Positions 17,873 through 27,022 of a DNA stretch of 64,000 nucleotides are shown here, piece after piece. Under the pieces are notes generated by a model that was not told the DNA's origin, did no database searches, and was given only the letters and a program-made list of their open reading frames with translations. The first letter of the stretch is position 1, and every line of letters starts with the position of its first letter. The position numbers were made by a program, and so were the translations under genes. Source of the stretch: Ferruginibacter sp. (GTDB lineage Bacteria; Bacteroidota; Bacteroidia; Chitinophagales; Chitinophagaceae); the NCBI GenBank assembly GCA_025963635.1, contig JAOQAK010000080.1, positions 1 to 64,000 of the forward strand, in the 5' to 3' direction.

Positions 17873-18985
17873 ATGAAATTGAAACACCTCTGCTCCACGC
17901 TCGTTGTTTTAACCGTTTTAATAAGCAGCCCCACAATTGCACAAAATGTTGGAATCGGCACTTTCTTTCCGCAAACGCGTCTTCATGTAAACGGAACGAG
18001 TTGGTTCCAGGGCGATAATACCCCCTTGCCTTCGGGCGCCGGAAATGGTATTGCGATTGGATTTGGGCCTGGTGCAGCCGCGGGTTACATATTTGGCTTT
18101 AATTATTCGTCGTTTACTCCGAGAAACATTTGGCTGCAATCTCCCGGTGGTAATGTTATTATTGGATCGCTATCCACTGCACCACAGGCCCGGGTGGATA
18201 TCACATCAACGGGCAGCAGGGCCTTGTATGCTACCACTAACAGTGGCGAGGCTTTGTACGGGAATTCAACAGGGGGACATGCGATTGTAGGCGTAAGCGC
18301 GAGTGCCTTGGGTGTTTACGCCATTTCACAGGTAAACGGTGGGGCAGGATTGCTGTCGGAGGGCGTGTTTATAGGGCTCCAGGGTACTGCAAAAGGTACG
18401 GATGTGAACAGGCAGGGAGTACGTGGTGAAGTCAGCACCGGTACCGGAGGTGGATACGCCGGTATATTTGTAGGAGGAACCACACTAGTCAGTGGTACCC
18501 TCCAGAAGTCAGCGGGATCTTTCATTATCGACCATCCACTGGCGCCTGAAACAAAATATCTCATCCATTCCTTTGTTGAATCGCCCGATATGAAAAATAT
18601 TTACGATGGTCTCGTAACCACCGATGGCGGAGGATTTGCCATTGTGACAATGCCCGACTGGTTTGATGCTTTGAATACTGACTTCAGGTACCAGCTTACC
18701 TGCATAGGGCAGTTTGCGCAGGCAATCATTTCCCAGGAAATAACCGGGCGGCAATTCATCATACAAACTGATAAGCCATTGGTAAAAGTGAGCTGGCAGG
18801 TTACCGGCATACGCAATGATCCTTATGCACGTGACAAACGTTTGCCGGTTGAAAAGCTGAAGCGTGCAGATGAAATTGGAAAATACATTTACCCTGAAGG
18901 CTATGGCAAGGGTGCTGAGTCTTTACTCGATATATTGAAGCCAACACATTTTGGAGATACCCTCCTTATGAAACCGCAAAAGTAG
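17873..18985 (+). CDS. secreted VGIG-type protein, tail-fibre-like repeats
   Basis: A 370-aa protein from the ATG at 17873, chosen because it gives a standard signal peptide (MKLKHLCSTLVVLTVLISS, then PTIAQ). The mature N-terminus NVGIGTFFPQTRLHVNG is the motif common in Bacteroidota surface proteins related to phage tail-spike repeats. The middle is rich in Gly, Thr and Ser with beta-repeat spacing. The last third (from about 215) is more globular. No chaperone-type intramolecular peptidase or T9SS tail is recognised. The role is unknown, presumably at the cell surface. The gene is monocistronic. Confidence 0.7.
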   Translation: MKLKHLCSTLVVLTVLISSPTIAQNVGIGTFFPQTRLHVNGTSWFQGDNTPLPSGAGNGIAIGFGPGAAAGYIFGFNYSSFTPRNIWLQSPGGNVIIGSLSTAPQARVDITSTGSRALYATTNSGEALYGNSTGGHAIVGVSASALGVYAISQVNGGAGLLSEGVFIGLQGTAKGTDVNRQGVRGEVSTGTGGGYAGIFVGGTTLVSGTLQKSAGSFIIDHPLAPETKYLIHSFVESPDMKNIYDGLVTTDGGGFAIVTMPDWFDALNTDFRYQLTCIGQFAQAIISQEITGRQFIIQTDKPLVKVSWQVTGIRNDPYARDKRLPVEKLKRADEIGKYIYPEGYGKGAESLLDILKPTHFGDTLLMKPQK

Positions 18986-19000
18986 CTGCCGCTTTTTTAT

Positions 19001-19030
19001 TGCCACAAATTACACGAATTGGCACGAATG
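19001..19030. repeat. CACGAAT intergenic repeat
   Basis: ACAAATTACACGAATT followed by GGCACGAATG, just after the preceding gene. Near-identical wording occurs at 17614-17632, 35226-35254 and 55862-55949. It is a short dispersed repeat of unknown role. Confidence 0.6.
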
Positions 19031-19175
19031 AATTACGGTTGTATTCTACCATTGAATATTTTGGATTGATACAACCCGTGTTTTATGGCCTGCTGAAAAC
19101 CAGAAAAACTTTCAATCATTTTTGTCTTCCATTATTTCGGGTATAAAGAAAATATCCTATTCAGAAAGCCGTCGT

Positions 19176-19558
19176 TGCGTCTCCTGACCAACGACCGAAG
19201 AGCACCATTTGGTGTATATGGTGTTGGGTTTGGCTGTTGGTCAGGAGTGCCCAAATAAGCCTGGCTTATGTTTCGCTTATTACAACCGCAGCGGGAGACT
19301 TCAATTACTTTTTGCCTTGATGCAAAAAGTAACAAAAAAATCAAGGCTGCATAAAAAAGGCTAAAAATTTGAATGCTTGTCTAAAATGAAATTAGTCACA
19401 ACAGTAAAATATATCCAAACATTTGTGCGACTTACGAACAAAAAGCAAGGCCGGGCATTGGTAACATCAATTTCATTTCTTAACGACAAGCATTCAAATT
19501 TTCTTAACGCCTTTTTTATGAGGCCGACCCGACAAAATTGAGTTGTATAGGAGACGCA
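19176..19558. repeat. structured foldback element, family A, copy 1
   Basis: The outer 10-bp inverted ends TGCGTCTCCT (19176-19185) and AGGAGACGCA (19549-19558) enclose this copy. A left hairpin pairs CTCCTGACCAAC with GTTGGTCAGGAG. The core begins with ACTTTTTGC-CTTGAT-GCAAAAAGT (19307-19330). Its loop CTTGAT can pair with ATCAAG at 19340-19345, forming an H-type pseudoknot. A long stem follows: CATAAAAAAGGC (19350-19361) with GCCTTTTTTATG (19509-19520), and AATTTGAATGCTTGTC (19366-19381) with GACAAGCATTCAAATT (19485-19500). No protein is encoded. Confidence 0.8.
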
Positions 19559-19866
19559 CCAGCGGCTCACCGGGATAGGTGCCGTTTTAGATTTCTATTT
19601 CAGCTAAAAAATTCAGCTAAATTATTTTAATGTTTTATTCCCGGAAGATTGAATTACGAGGTGCAAGATTTTTGATGATCTAGATTCAATAATTAGGGCT
19701 TGCTGAAAAAGTAAAATAACACGGTAATTTCTGAATTTTGAAATAGTAGGCGCAAGGAAACGCTGAAGCACTTTGCAGATGATGACTTCACTAGACAGTA
19801 GCTATTGATATTTGTATGAAATAATAGGATTAGAGTAACATTCCTATTCTGAGAATAGGTTCATTT

Positions 19867-20064
19867 TTCTTTTTTTTCTTGATAAAAAAAAGAAACAAAA
19901 AAAATCAAGGCTGCGAATAAAAAGGCTGAAAATTTAAACAGGCTCCTTAAAATCAAGGAACTCGCCGGCAGTAGTATAATAATTTGAATGATATGCCCGG
20001 CTCAAACAGCCTTGATTTTTTAACGGATCCTGTTGAAATTTTCTAGCACTTTTTATTCGAGGCC
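19867..20064. repeat. structured foldback element, family A, copy 2
   Basis: This has the same architecture as 19307-19525 with different arm sequence. The head hairpin has arms TTCTTTTTTTT and AAAAAAAAGAA around the identical loop CTTGAT (19878-19883), which can again pair with ATCAAG (19904-19909). The long stem pairs CGAATAAAAAG (19914-19924) with CTTTTTATTCG (20049-20059), and inner arms (AAAATCAAGG with CCTTGATTTT) also pair. Both copies are preceded by ATCAAGGCTG and followed by AGGCC. Preserved pairing despite changed bases points to selection on structure. Confidence 0.8.
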
Positions 20065-20162
20065 ACTGCCACGAATATTTTACCAGGGGTTCGGATAGTT
20101 CTATCAATAGCCTCGCATAGAAAACTGAACCCGTTGATTGATAAAGACGATGTGAAATTGAA

Positions 20163-20320
20163 TGCGGCCACTGTTCGAATTTCTCTACCAGTAACCGGGT
20201 TAGCCGCCTCCTTTGGTTCGGTACCGGCGAAGCCGGTATTCAAAAAATGCGCAGCTTATTTTTTGAAAGAAGCAAAGGCAGCGGCGTTCCGGTTACGCAG
20301 CCCGCCGGCTGTGGAGGCGA
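20163..20320. repeat. structured element, family B, copy 1 (pseudoknotted)
   Basis: Predicted helices are: P1 GTAACCGG (20191-20198) with CCGGTTAC (20289-20296); P2 GCCTCC (20206-20211) with GGAGGC (20313-20318), which crosses P1; P3 TACCGGC-GAA-GCCGGTA (20222-20238); and P4 TTCAAAAAAT (20239-20248) with ATTTTTTGAA (20258-20267). The loop TTTGGTTCGGT, the strand GCGCAGC and the tail GCAGCCCGCCGGCT are conserved with the copy at 28620-28775. No convincing protein is encoded. Confidence 0.82.
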
Positions 20321-20710
20321 AAGATATGGTTTAAAGGAGATTCTGAATGCAGCATTATCTGCAAGGCTTTTCAGTGATTTTATTCAGATCCCGTGCACAT
20401 GGATACTATTGAAATGCTTTCAAATTGAAGCTGAATAAGAGTTTACACTTAATTCAGCAGACCCTAATTATGCATTCCTGGAACATGGAATCGTATACAA
20501 GAGTAGATGTCTATGACTATAGGTTTTTTCAGCCGCCCTTGATTACACACCAGCGGTTGCCCCTGGAAACTATCAGCAAGTACACAATGATTCCAGCAAA
20601 ATTTTTCTTAAGCAAATACAGGTGATCCTACTTTGAAAAACCCCGAAACGACCCTCTTTTAAAAGATGATATAATATTTTTTGGCAGTTATAAAAACTTG
20701 TCGTTAATTT
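20321..20710. other. gene-free stretch before the Sus operon promoter
   Basis: About 390 bases follow the family B element. Short open frames here have no start signals or recognisable family. A terminator-like symmetry CTCTTTTAAAAGATG sits near 20653. Nothing else is supported. Confidence 0.4.
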
Positions 20711-20729
20711 GTCTACCAAAATAGTAGAC
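20711..20729 (+). promoter_or_regulatory. shared palindromic operator, copy 1 (Sus operon)
   Basis: GTCTACCAAAATAGTAGAC has 6-bp arms GTCTAC/GTAGAC around 7 nt. It overlaps a TTTG (20708-20711) that fits the Bacteroidota -33 element. Copies with the same orientation relative to the gene lie upstream of the thioredoxin-like gene (35388-35406) and metY (38474-38492). A small hairpin ACTTGTT/AACAAGT (20741-20761) follows, near the expected transcript start. The cognate regulator is unknown. Confidence 0.7.
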
Positions 20730-20793
20730 TAATAAAAATTACTTGTTTACCACCAACAAGTGATCATTGTAAAATTCCAAAAAAATATTTTCA

Positions 20794-20886
20794 ATGCGTG
20801 CAATTATCCTTCATGAACCTGTCCGTACAGGTTACCAGGTGGCCATTCTCAACTTGATCAACACTGCCTGTTGTTGCTGTTGTTGA
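20794..20886 (+). CDS. leader peptide ending in five consecutive cysteines
   Basis: A 30-codon frame begins with ATG at 20794 (MRAIILHEPVRTGYQ and on) and ends with TGT TGT TGC TGT TGT TGA (20869-20886), that is Cys-Cys-Cys-Cys-Cys-stop. A run of five codons for one scarce amino acid directly before the stop is the layout of an amino-acid-responsive leader peptide. It lies 65 bp downstream of the shared operator and 191 bp upstream of susC. Ribosome stalling at the Cys codons when charged tRNA-Cys is low could alter folding of the downstream hairpins. An unusual internal hairpin AACCTGT/ACAGGTT (20816-20833) lies within the frame. Translation is not proven. Confidence 0.7.
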   Translation: MRAIILHEPVRTGYQVAILNLINTACCCCC

Positions 20887-20921
20887 TTCGTTTTCCAATC
20901 AAATAAATCTTTGCGGCAATG

Positions 20922-21031
20922 TGCCGGTGATGCATCCTGTTCAGGTACCTGGATCTAAGGGTGGTACTTAATTCATGCCTTTACGGGTGCATTACCGGCA
21001 TGCCCGCCGCTAAATCATTTTTATCTTTTTT
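20922..21031 (+). promoter_or_regulatory. candidate attenuator between Cys leader and susC
   Basis: TGCCGGTGATGCA (20922-20934) pairs with TGCATTACCGGCA (20988-21000), with one G-U position in 13. A C-rich stretch and then the T-rich tract ATTTTTATCTTTTTT (21017-21031) follow. The loop contains CAGGTACCTGG, part of which can pair with CCAGGT inside the leader coding region, offering an alternative fold. A second hairpin TTCACC/GGTGAA (21035-21050) precedes susC. The stem-to-T-tract distance is longer than in a textbook terminator, so the mechanism could be translational or Rho-linked. Confidence 0.5.
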
Positions 21032-21077
21032 CATTTCACCCAACGGTGAATGTTACCCAAATTATTAATTATTGTTT

Positions 21078-24000
21078 ATGAACAGATCAGTTTACCGGCC
21101 TATTTATTTTATTGGCTTTGCAATGGTGTTTTGCCTGGGCCTTCATTCAACCTCTTTTGCACAAACTGCCAATGTTTTCCTTGCAGGAAAGGTGATTGAC
21201 GAAAAATTGAAGACTGCGCTGGAAGGTGCGACCATACATATTAAAGGCACCACGCATGAAGTAATCAGTGATAAGAAAGGAGAATTTAAATTTATTACGG
21301 GTCAGCGTGTGCCCGTGGTTTATATCGTAAGCTATGTAGGATATACCACCAGGGAAATACCAGTAGATAATTATAACCATGTTGAGATCCGCTTAACTGA
21401 AAGTGATGCCAAACTCAATGATGACGTGGTATTGGTAGGTTATGCTACGCAGAACCGCAAGAGTGTGGTAGGTGCCATCACGAAAATAAAAGCACAGGAA
21501 ACAAAACATATACCCGTTGCAAGTTTTGATGCACAATTGCAGGGTAAGGCGGCCGGGGTCCAAATAAATACTTTTTCCGGTACGCCAGGGGAAAGTGTAA
21601 AAGTGCAGGTGCGTGGCACCGCCTCCATCAACGCAAGCAATGATCCGCTGTATGTGATTGATGGAGTATTTGTAAATAACAATTCACTTGCTACCATTGA
21701 TCTTGGAAGTAAAAAAACTTCGCCCTTAGCGGATATCAACCCCGCCGATATAGAATCCATTGAAGTACTTAAAGATGCCAGTGCGATTGCCATCTATGGA
21801 TCAAGGGGTGCCAACGGTGTTGTATTGGTAACCACCAAAAGAGGAGAATACAATTCGCCCAAAACAAAATACACACTTGATGTTTCTAACGGATGGCAGA
21901 AAGCTGATGCCGGAAGGTTGTGGAAATTAACCACCGGGCCAGAACATGCGACCATTGTAAATGAGCAGTGGATCAATTCGGGCATCGACAGGCCCAGCCT
22001 GAATCAAACCTATGCCAACAGGCCTTTCCGGCCGGTAAGCGAAGTGATCAATGGCGTGCCGGGAAGAGGCAACCCCGAAGACCAGCAAACCTACGACCGG
22101 TTGAGCAGGGTTTTCAGAACGGCAAAGATTAAGAACTATGATTTTGATGTTTTGGGAGGAAGTGAAAAGATCCGTTATAATGTGGGCGTAGGCTATACCA
22201 ACCAGGAAGGCATTTTGAAACCTGCACGTTTTGAAAGATCAAGCGCCAAATTTAATTTCGATGCAAAGCTGTCCCGGAAAATTACTTTTAGTTCGAGCAA
22301 TGGGGTATACCGTTCGTTTCGTCAACAGGTGAGGGGAGGCGCCGGTCAGCAGGCAGGGCATTTATTGGCCGCATTGCATCATCCAACCTACCTGCCAATT
22401 TTTAATGCCGATGGAACTCCTGCCCGTGGCTCGATCTATGAAAATATAGATAACCTGACCAATACGGAAATCACTAATATTTCTACAAAAAGCCTGCGCT
22501 ATATCGGCAATCAATCTGTTGAGTTTGATATCGCACCCGGACTGAAATTTAAAACTTCGGTTGGCATGGATTATAACAATTACCATGAGCGGGAATTTTT
22601 CGCTGACCAAACGATTATTGGCGGGGCTCCCAATCCGCCCGGCTACCGGAATGATGTGCTTACAACTTACACCGTATTCCAGAACGAACAGTTATTATCA
22701 TTCACTAAAGCGATTAATAAAGTACATAACATTACTGCTCTGTTAGGCAACAGCATACAGGAAGTGAATGTAAATATTGTTGCCGCAAAGGGGCAGGGTT
22801 TTCCCAACAATTCTTTTCAACAGATCTCTGCTGCTTCGGTCAGAACTTCTTCTCAAAGTCAGTCAAAATCAACGCTGGCTTCATTTTTCGGCCGGTTGAA
22901 TTATAACTATGATAATAAATATTTTTTGGAAGCATCGTTAAGAGCGGATGGGTCTTCTAAGTTTGGTGCCAATAACCGCTGGGGATATTTTCCCGCCGCA
23001 GGATTTGCATGGAGGGCCAAACAGGAATCATTCTTAGAGAATGTAAAACAAATCTCTGAATTAAAATTCAGGACAAGTGTAGGTTTGGCGGGCAACCAAA
23101 ATGGTATCAATGATTATGCCTCCCGTGGACTTTGGGCGGGCAATGGCCAGTACCCCGATGATCTTGTGAATGGGCAGAAGCCCGGCATCGCTCCGTTTCA
23201 GTTAGAAAATCCCAATTTGAAATGGGAAAAAACAACCACTTACAATGCCGGTCTTGATCTTGGTTTATTTAAAAACCGCATCACCATCAACCTTGATGCT
23301 TACTATAAATATACCACAGACGCATTGCTTTATTTGCCGGTTCCCGGATCTACAGGTTATAGCAGCAGTTTGGCCAATGCAGGCGAAGTAAGTAATAAGG
23401 GCATTGAACTGGGCATTAATTCTACGAACATCAAAACCAGCAGCTTTGAATGGACTACAAGCTTCAATATTGCCAGCAATGTTAACCGTGCCGAAAAGCT
23501 CATCAGCCCGATCACCTTTGAAGCCCGTGAATACAGGAGAACCCAGGTGGGAGCGCCACTGGGAAGTTTCTGGTTGTACAAGCAGTTGTATGTGGATCCA
23601 AAAACCGGTGATGCTGTTTTTGATGATGTTGACAAGGATGGGAAACTCACGCAGGCAGACAGGCAATTATTGGGCAATTTAATACCAAAGTTTTTTGGCG
23701 GCCTCACCAACACGCTTTCCTACAAAGGATTTGACCTGAATATTTTATTTACCTATCAATACGGCAACGATGTATATAATTTCAATAAGTACATACTGGA
23801 AGGAGGAGGCACCCGTGATGCTTCAAGGTCGATATTGGCAAGCCAGCTAAGCAGGTGGCAAAAGCCCGGTGACATCACCAATACTCCAAGGGTTACCAGT
23901 GTTGGTAACAATTATAACATAGAACAAAACAGCCGTTATCTGGAGGATGGTTCTTTCGTACGGTTGAAGGCAGTTACTCTCAACTACACATTGCCTGCTA

Positions 24001-24191
24001 AATTGATTGCAAAGGCCGGGCTAAATAAAGTAAGTGTGTACCTGCTGGGAACAAATCTTTGGATTGCTACCAAATACACTGGTGCTGATCCTGAATCTTC
24101 CGGAAGTGCCGGCCAAAATCTTGATGGCCTTGATACTGCCACTCCACCTCAGCCCATTGGTGTACAGGCAGGCGCCAGAATTTCTTTTTAA
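21078..24191 (+). CDS. SusC/RagA-family TonB-linked outer membrane transporter
   Basis: A 1037-aa protein from the ATG at 21078; the TTG two codons upstream is less likely. The signal peptide is followed by a CarboxypepD_reg-like domain (VFLAGKVIDEKLKTALEGAT), a TonB plug (VVLVGYATQNRKSVVGAI, VQVRGTASINASNDPLYVIDG, IESIEVLKDASAIAIYGSRG) and a beta-barrel ending in GARISF. With its SusD partner it forms an outer-membrane import pump energised by TonB. Such pumps carry glycans, peptides or other large solutes. The Cys leader and shared operator suggest a sulfur-containing substrate, which is inference. No glycoside hydrolase accompanies it. Confidence 0.93.
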   Translation: MNRSVYRPIYFIGFAMVFCLGLHSTSFAQTANVFLAGKVIDEKLKTALEGATIHIKGTTHEVISDKKGEFKFITGQRVPVVYIVSYVGYTTREIPVDNYNHVEIRLTESDAKLNDDVVLVGYATQNRKSVVGAITKIKAQETKHIPVASFDAQLQGKAAGVQINTFSGTPGESVKVQVRGTASINASNDPLYVIDGVFVNNNSLATIDLGSKKTSPLADINPADIESIEVLKDASAIAIYGSRGANGVVLVTTKRGEYNSPKTKYTLDVSNGWQKADAGRLWKLTTGPEHATIVNEQWINSGIDRPSLNQTYANRPFRPVSEVINGVPGRGNPEDQQTYDRLSRVFRTAKIKNYDFDVLGGSEKIRYNVGVGYTNQEGILKPARFERSSAKFNFDAKLSRKITFSSSNGVYRSFRQQVRGGAGQQAGHLLAALHHPTYLPIFNADGTPARGSIYENIDNLTNTEITNISTKSLRYIGNQSVEFDIAPGLKFKTSVGMDYNNYHEREFFADQTIIGGAPNPPGYRNDVLTTYTVFQNEQLLSFTKAINKVHNITALLGNSIQEVNVNIVAAKGQGFPNNSFQQISAASVRTSSQSQSKSTLASFFGRLNYNYDNKYFLEASLRADGSSKFGANNRWGYFPAAGFAWRAKQESFLENVKQISELKFRTSVGLAGNQNGINDYASRGLWAGNGQYPDDLVNGQKPGIAPFQLENPNLKWEKTTTYNAGLDLGLFKNRITINLDAYYKYTTDALLYLPVPGSTGYSSSLANAGEVSNKGIELGINSTNIKTSSFEWTTSFNIASNVNRAEKLISPITFEAREYRRTQVGAPLGSFWLYKQLYVDPKTGDAVFDDVDKDGKLTQADRQLLGNLIPKFFGGLTNTLSYKGFDLNILFTYQYGNDVYNFNKYILEGGGTRDASRSILASQLSRWQKPGDITNTPRVTSVGNNYNIEQNSRYLEDGSFVRLKAVTLNYTLPAKLIAKAGLNKVSVYLLGTNLWIATKYTGADPESSGSAGQNLDGLDTATPPQPIGVQAGARISF

Positions 24192-24216
24192 ACATCCACA
24201 AATTATAATTACAGCA

Positions 24217-25527
24217 ATGAAAAAAATACTGATCACTCCAATAATATTATTCGCTTTATCGCTTGTATCCTGCAAGAAATACCTGGAGGTGCAACCTTTC
24301 GATAGTGTTTCGGATGAGAACACCATTTTCGATAAGTCGTCTGCAGAATCCGCCGTACGAGGCGCTTACCGTTCGCTGGCAAGCAATAATTACGGAAGCG
24401 CTTTTCAAACCACGATATTGCTCTCAGGCGGTGATGTGAAGTCGCTGAACAATGCCCAAACCGATCTGAATACGATCAACTATGACCTGCGGTCTGATAT
24501 CGCTTTCTTATCAACTTTTTGGTTAAATGGCTACAATACGATCAACCGTACCAATCATATCATTGAAAAAGTTCCCCTCATTACGGATGCTAACCTCACA
24601 GCAGCTTTGAGGGACCAGTTGTTGGGCGAAGCTTATTTTATCAGGGCATTGTCTTATTTCGACCTTGGCAGATTGTTTGGTAATGTGCAGATCTTTTTAG
24701 CGCCCACAAAACAGGTAGCGGATAAGTTTGGCGTAAAACAAAGTTCGCAGTCGCAGGTGTATGACCAGGTGATTGCTGATCTAAACAAAGCGGAATCTTT
24801 ATTGCCCGCAACCATCGTAAGGAACCGTGCCAGGAAGCTCACTGCTACTGCATTGAGGGCAAGGGTATATCTCTATCAAAAAAAATACGCCGAAGCTGAA
24901 GCGGATGCAAATACTGTATTGGCTAATCCCAATTACAAGCTGGTAAAACCTTTTGCACTTGCTGCGGGAACACCCGAATCTGTACTGGAGCTCTCCTATA
25001 GTGTTGATGCGGTAAATCCGGGTTACGCCTTATGGAATACAAGTAACCGGGCTTTGGAGCCAAAGGCAGTGATACATAATTTATTAAATGATCCAACTGT
25101 TGGGGGCGGCAGAAAAATTTTGTCTGTCGCGAATGCTGCCGGGCAATTTATCGGGGGGATATTTCCAACCAATACGGCTGCAAACTATGTCATCAGAACA
25201 GCAGAACTCTACCTGGTGAGGGCCGAAGCAAGGGCACAGAAATCAACACCTGATTTAACGGGTGCTGTCAGTGATCTGAATGAAGTAAGAGTGCGCTCCG
25301 GATTAACCGCAATCGCAAGTGTATCCAACAAAGAAGATGTTTTGTTGCTGATTGAAAATGAGCGTAGGGTTGAATTTGCTTTGGAACCGGTTCGTTGGTT
25401 CGACCTGGTAAGAACGGGCAGGGCAGCCACCGTTTTAAACGCGACCAATCCCGCTAAATACATCTTCCCGATTCCCGCCTCTGAAATACTGGCTGATCCT
25501 TCACTGGTACAAAATCCGGGTTACTAA
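24217..25527 (+). CDS. SusD/RagB-family surface lipoprotein
   Basis: A 436-aa protein from the ATG at 24217. A longer in-frame extension overlaps susC and has no signal peptide. The start chosen gives a lipoprotein signal MKKILITPIILFALSLVSC with a Cys lipidation site. The family pattern is clear: EGAYFIRALSYFDLGRLFG-like helix (residues about 130-150), TPR-like repeats in RKLTATALRARVYLYQKKY, and the C-terminal ENERRVEFALEPVRWFDLVR and YIFPIPASEI motifs. It acts as the lid of the SusC barrel and captures substrate at the surface. It starts 25 bp after susC. Confidence 0.93.
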   Translation: MKKILITPIILFALSLVSCKKYLEVQPFDSVSDENTIFDKSSAESAVRGAYRSLASNNYGSAFQTTILLSGGDVKSLNNAQTDLNTINYDLRSDIAFLSTFWLNGYNTINRTNHIIEKVPLITDANLTAALRDQLLGEAYFIRALSYFDLGRLFGNVQIFLAPTKQVADKFGVKQSSQSQVYDQVIADLNKAESLLPATIVRNRARKLTATALRARVYLYQKKYAEAEADANTVLANPNYKLVKPFALAAGTPESVLELSYSVDAVNPGYALWNTSNRALEPKAVIHNLLNDPTVGGGRKILSVANAAGQFIGGIFPTNTAANYVIRTAELYLVRAEARAQKSTPDLTGAVSDLNEVRVRSGLTAIASVSNKEDVLLLIENERRVEFALEPVRWFDLVRTGRAATVLNATNPAKYIFPIPASEILADPSLVQNPGY

Positions 25528-25557
25528 TCATTGTTATTATCCATTAATTATTTCATT

Positions 25558-26991
25558 ATGAGTGAAACAGTTTCCATCTCACCGATAGTTGCACCCTCGA
25601 ATAATTTAGTGCAACCACCAGGTAATTCGTTCCTGTACAAAATTGCTGGTCCAGCACTGCATCTTAAAGAATGGAGCACAACGGAAAAAGTACTCTTCCG
25701 GTTTTTCTTCATTTTTTTATTATTGCTGATTCTTCCATTGGACTGGAAAATATTCAGGCAAATCTTTTCCATCAACTGGCTTCATTTGCATTTTCATGAA
25801 TTGTTCGATCTGTCTAAATACCAGGTGCAGTTTATTGCCGTCAATCATCTGCCAACATACGGTATCGGTGCTTTTGCCAACTGGGGCATTGCTGTCATCA
25901 TTGCAAGTATAGGAACCGTCGTATGGACCCTTGCCGATAAAAATAGTAAGGAATATAATATACTCTATTACTGGCTGAGGGTGGTTGTTCGGTATCGCCT
26001 GGCTTTTGTATTGGTTACTTATGGCTTCATAAAACTTTTTCCGTTGCAGATGCCTTACCCTTCCTTAAGTGACCTGTTTACCAACTACGGAGATTTTTTT
26101 GCATGGAAAATTTATTTTCAAACGGTGGGTATTGCTCCAAAATATGAATCCTTTTTGGGCTTCGTTGAAATTCTTGCTGCTTTCTTATTAGTAAACCGGA
26201 AGACCGTAACATTTGGTGTAGGGTTGATATTTGGGTTCATAGGAAATGTTGCCGTGGTAAATGGTTTCTATGATATCGGCGAAATAGTGATCAGCAGTTT
26301 TATCGTGTTGTTAGCAGCCTTCTTATTTGGGAATGATATTCCGAGGTTGTACAATTTGCTGGTGAATGAATTGCCTACAAAAGCAAATAAACTGGTGCCC
26401 GATTTTTCTGATAAAAAATTGAAACAGGCAAGATTGGTTTTGAGATCGGCCTTTCTCGCATTCGTGTTGCTGTTCGCCTATAAAACTTTTGAGAGCTATG
26501 CCAATGATCCTTATAAAGTTCCAAAAACGCCCGGTCTAAGCAATGCTTATGGCTATTACAATGTGAAAGAATTTGTACTGAATAAAGACACGATCCAATA
26601 TTCAAAAACCGATCCCAACCGATGGCAGGATGTGATCTTTGAAAAATGGTCAACGCTCACCATCAAATCGAATAAGCCGGTTAAGATAGATTTTTCCAGT
26701 GGTGAAATCGCAGCGGAAAAGGATATCGATAGAAACTACGAGCTGGCCGGGCATGCAGGAAGGCATTATTTCTATTACGATGCAGATACAATACACCAAA
26801 CCCTTTCGCTTCAAAATAAAAACATACATCATCGGAACGAAAAAATGTTCCTGCATTATGACCGGCCCAATGATTCAACCATCGTTTTAAACGGCACCAA
26901 TGAAACCAATGATTCGGTACATATAGTGTTGACCAGGATCAACAAAAAATACATGATGTTTGAAGGAAGGAGAAAGCCGGTCAAGATTTAA
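25558..26991 (+). CDS. DoxX-like membrane protein with soluble C-terminal domain (1)
   Basis: A 477-aa protein from ATG 25558; a TTG nine codons earlier is unlikely. About seven to eight membrane helices fill residues 35-320, with a DoxX-like core (YWLRVVVRYRLAFVLVTYGFIKLFPLQ; GFVEILAAFLLV). The last 150 residues form a soluble domain (GYYNVKEFVLNKDTI, RWQDVIFEKWSTL) of no known function. DoxX relatives include thiosulfate:quinone oxidoreductase subunits and terminal-oxidase partners. The gene is 30 bp behind susD and followed by a paralogue, so both likely belong to the Cys-leader operon. Confidence 0.72.
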   Translation: MSETVSISPIVAPSNNLVQPPGNSFLYKIAGPALHLKEWSTTEKVLFRFFFIFLLLLILPLDWKIFRQIFSINWLHLHFHELFDLSKYQVQFIAVNHLPTYGIGAFANWGIAVIIASIGTVVWTLADKNSKEYNILYYWLRVVVRYRLAFVLVTYGFIKLFPLQMPYPSLSDLFTNYGDFFAWKIYFQTVGIAPKYESFLGFVEILAAFLLVNRKTVTFGVGLIFGFIGNVAVVNGFYDIGEIVISSFIVLLAAFLFGNDIPRLYNLLVNELPTKANKLVPDFSDKKLKQARLVLRSAFLAFVLLFAYKTFESYANDPYKVPKTPGLSNAYGYYNVKEFVLNKDTIQYSKTDPNRWQDVIFEKWSTLTIKSNKPVKIDFSSGEIAAEKDIDRNYELAGHAGRHYFYYDADTIHQTLSLQNKNIHHRNEKMFLHYDRPNDSTIVLNGTNETNDSVHIVLTRINKKYMMFEGRRKPVKI

Positions 26992-27022
26992 ATTTTATCC
27001 CATTCAATACAAAATATTCGAT

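Noticed and set aside
19132..19570. Reverse-strand frames of about 70 codons in the repeat region
   Set aside because: They lie across the arms of the family A foldback element and have no protein-like composition.
20043..20438. Frames of 60-66 codons on both strands over the family B element
   Set aside because: Base changes between the two copies preserve RNA pairing rather than the reading frames.
24034..24216. N-terminal extension of the SusD frame
   Set aside because: It overlaps susC and lacks a lipoprotein signal; the ATG at 24217 gives a standard one.
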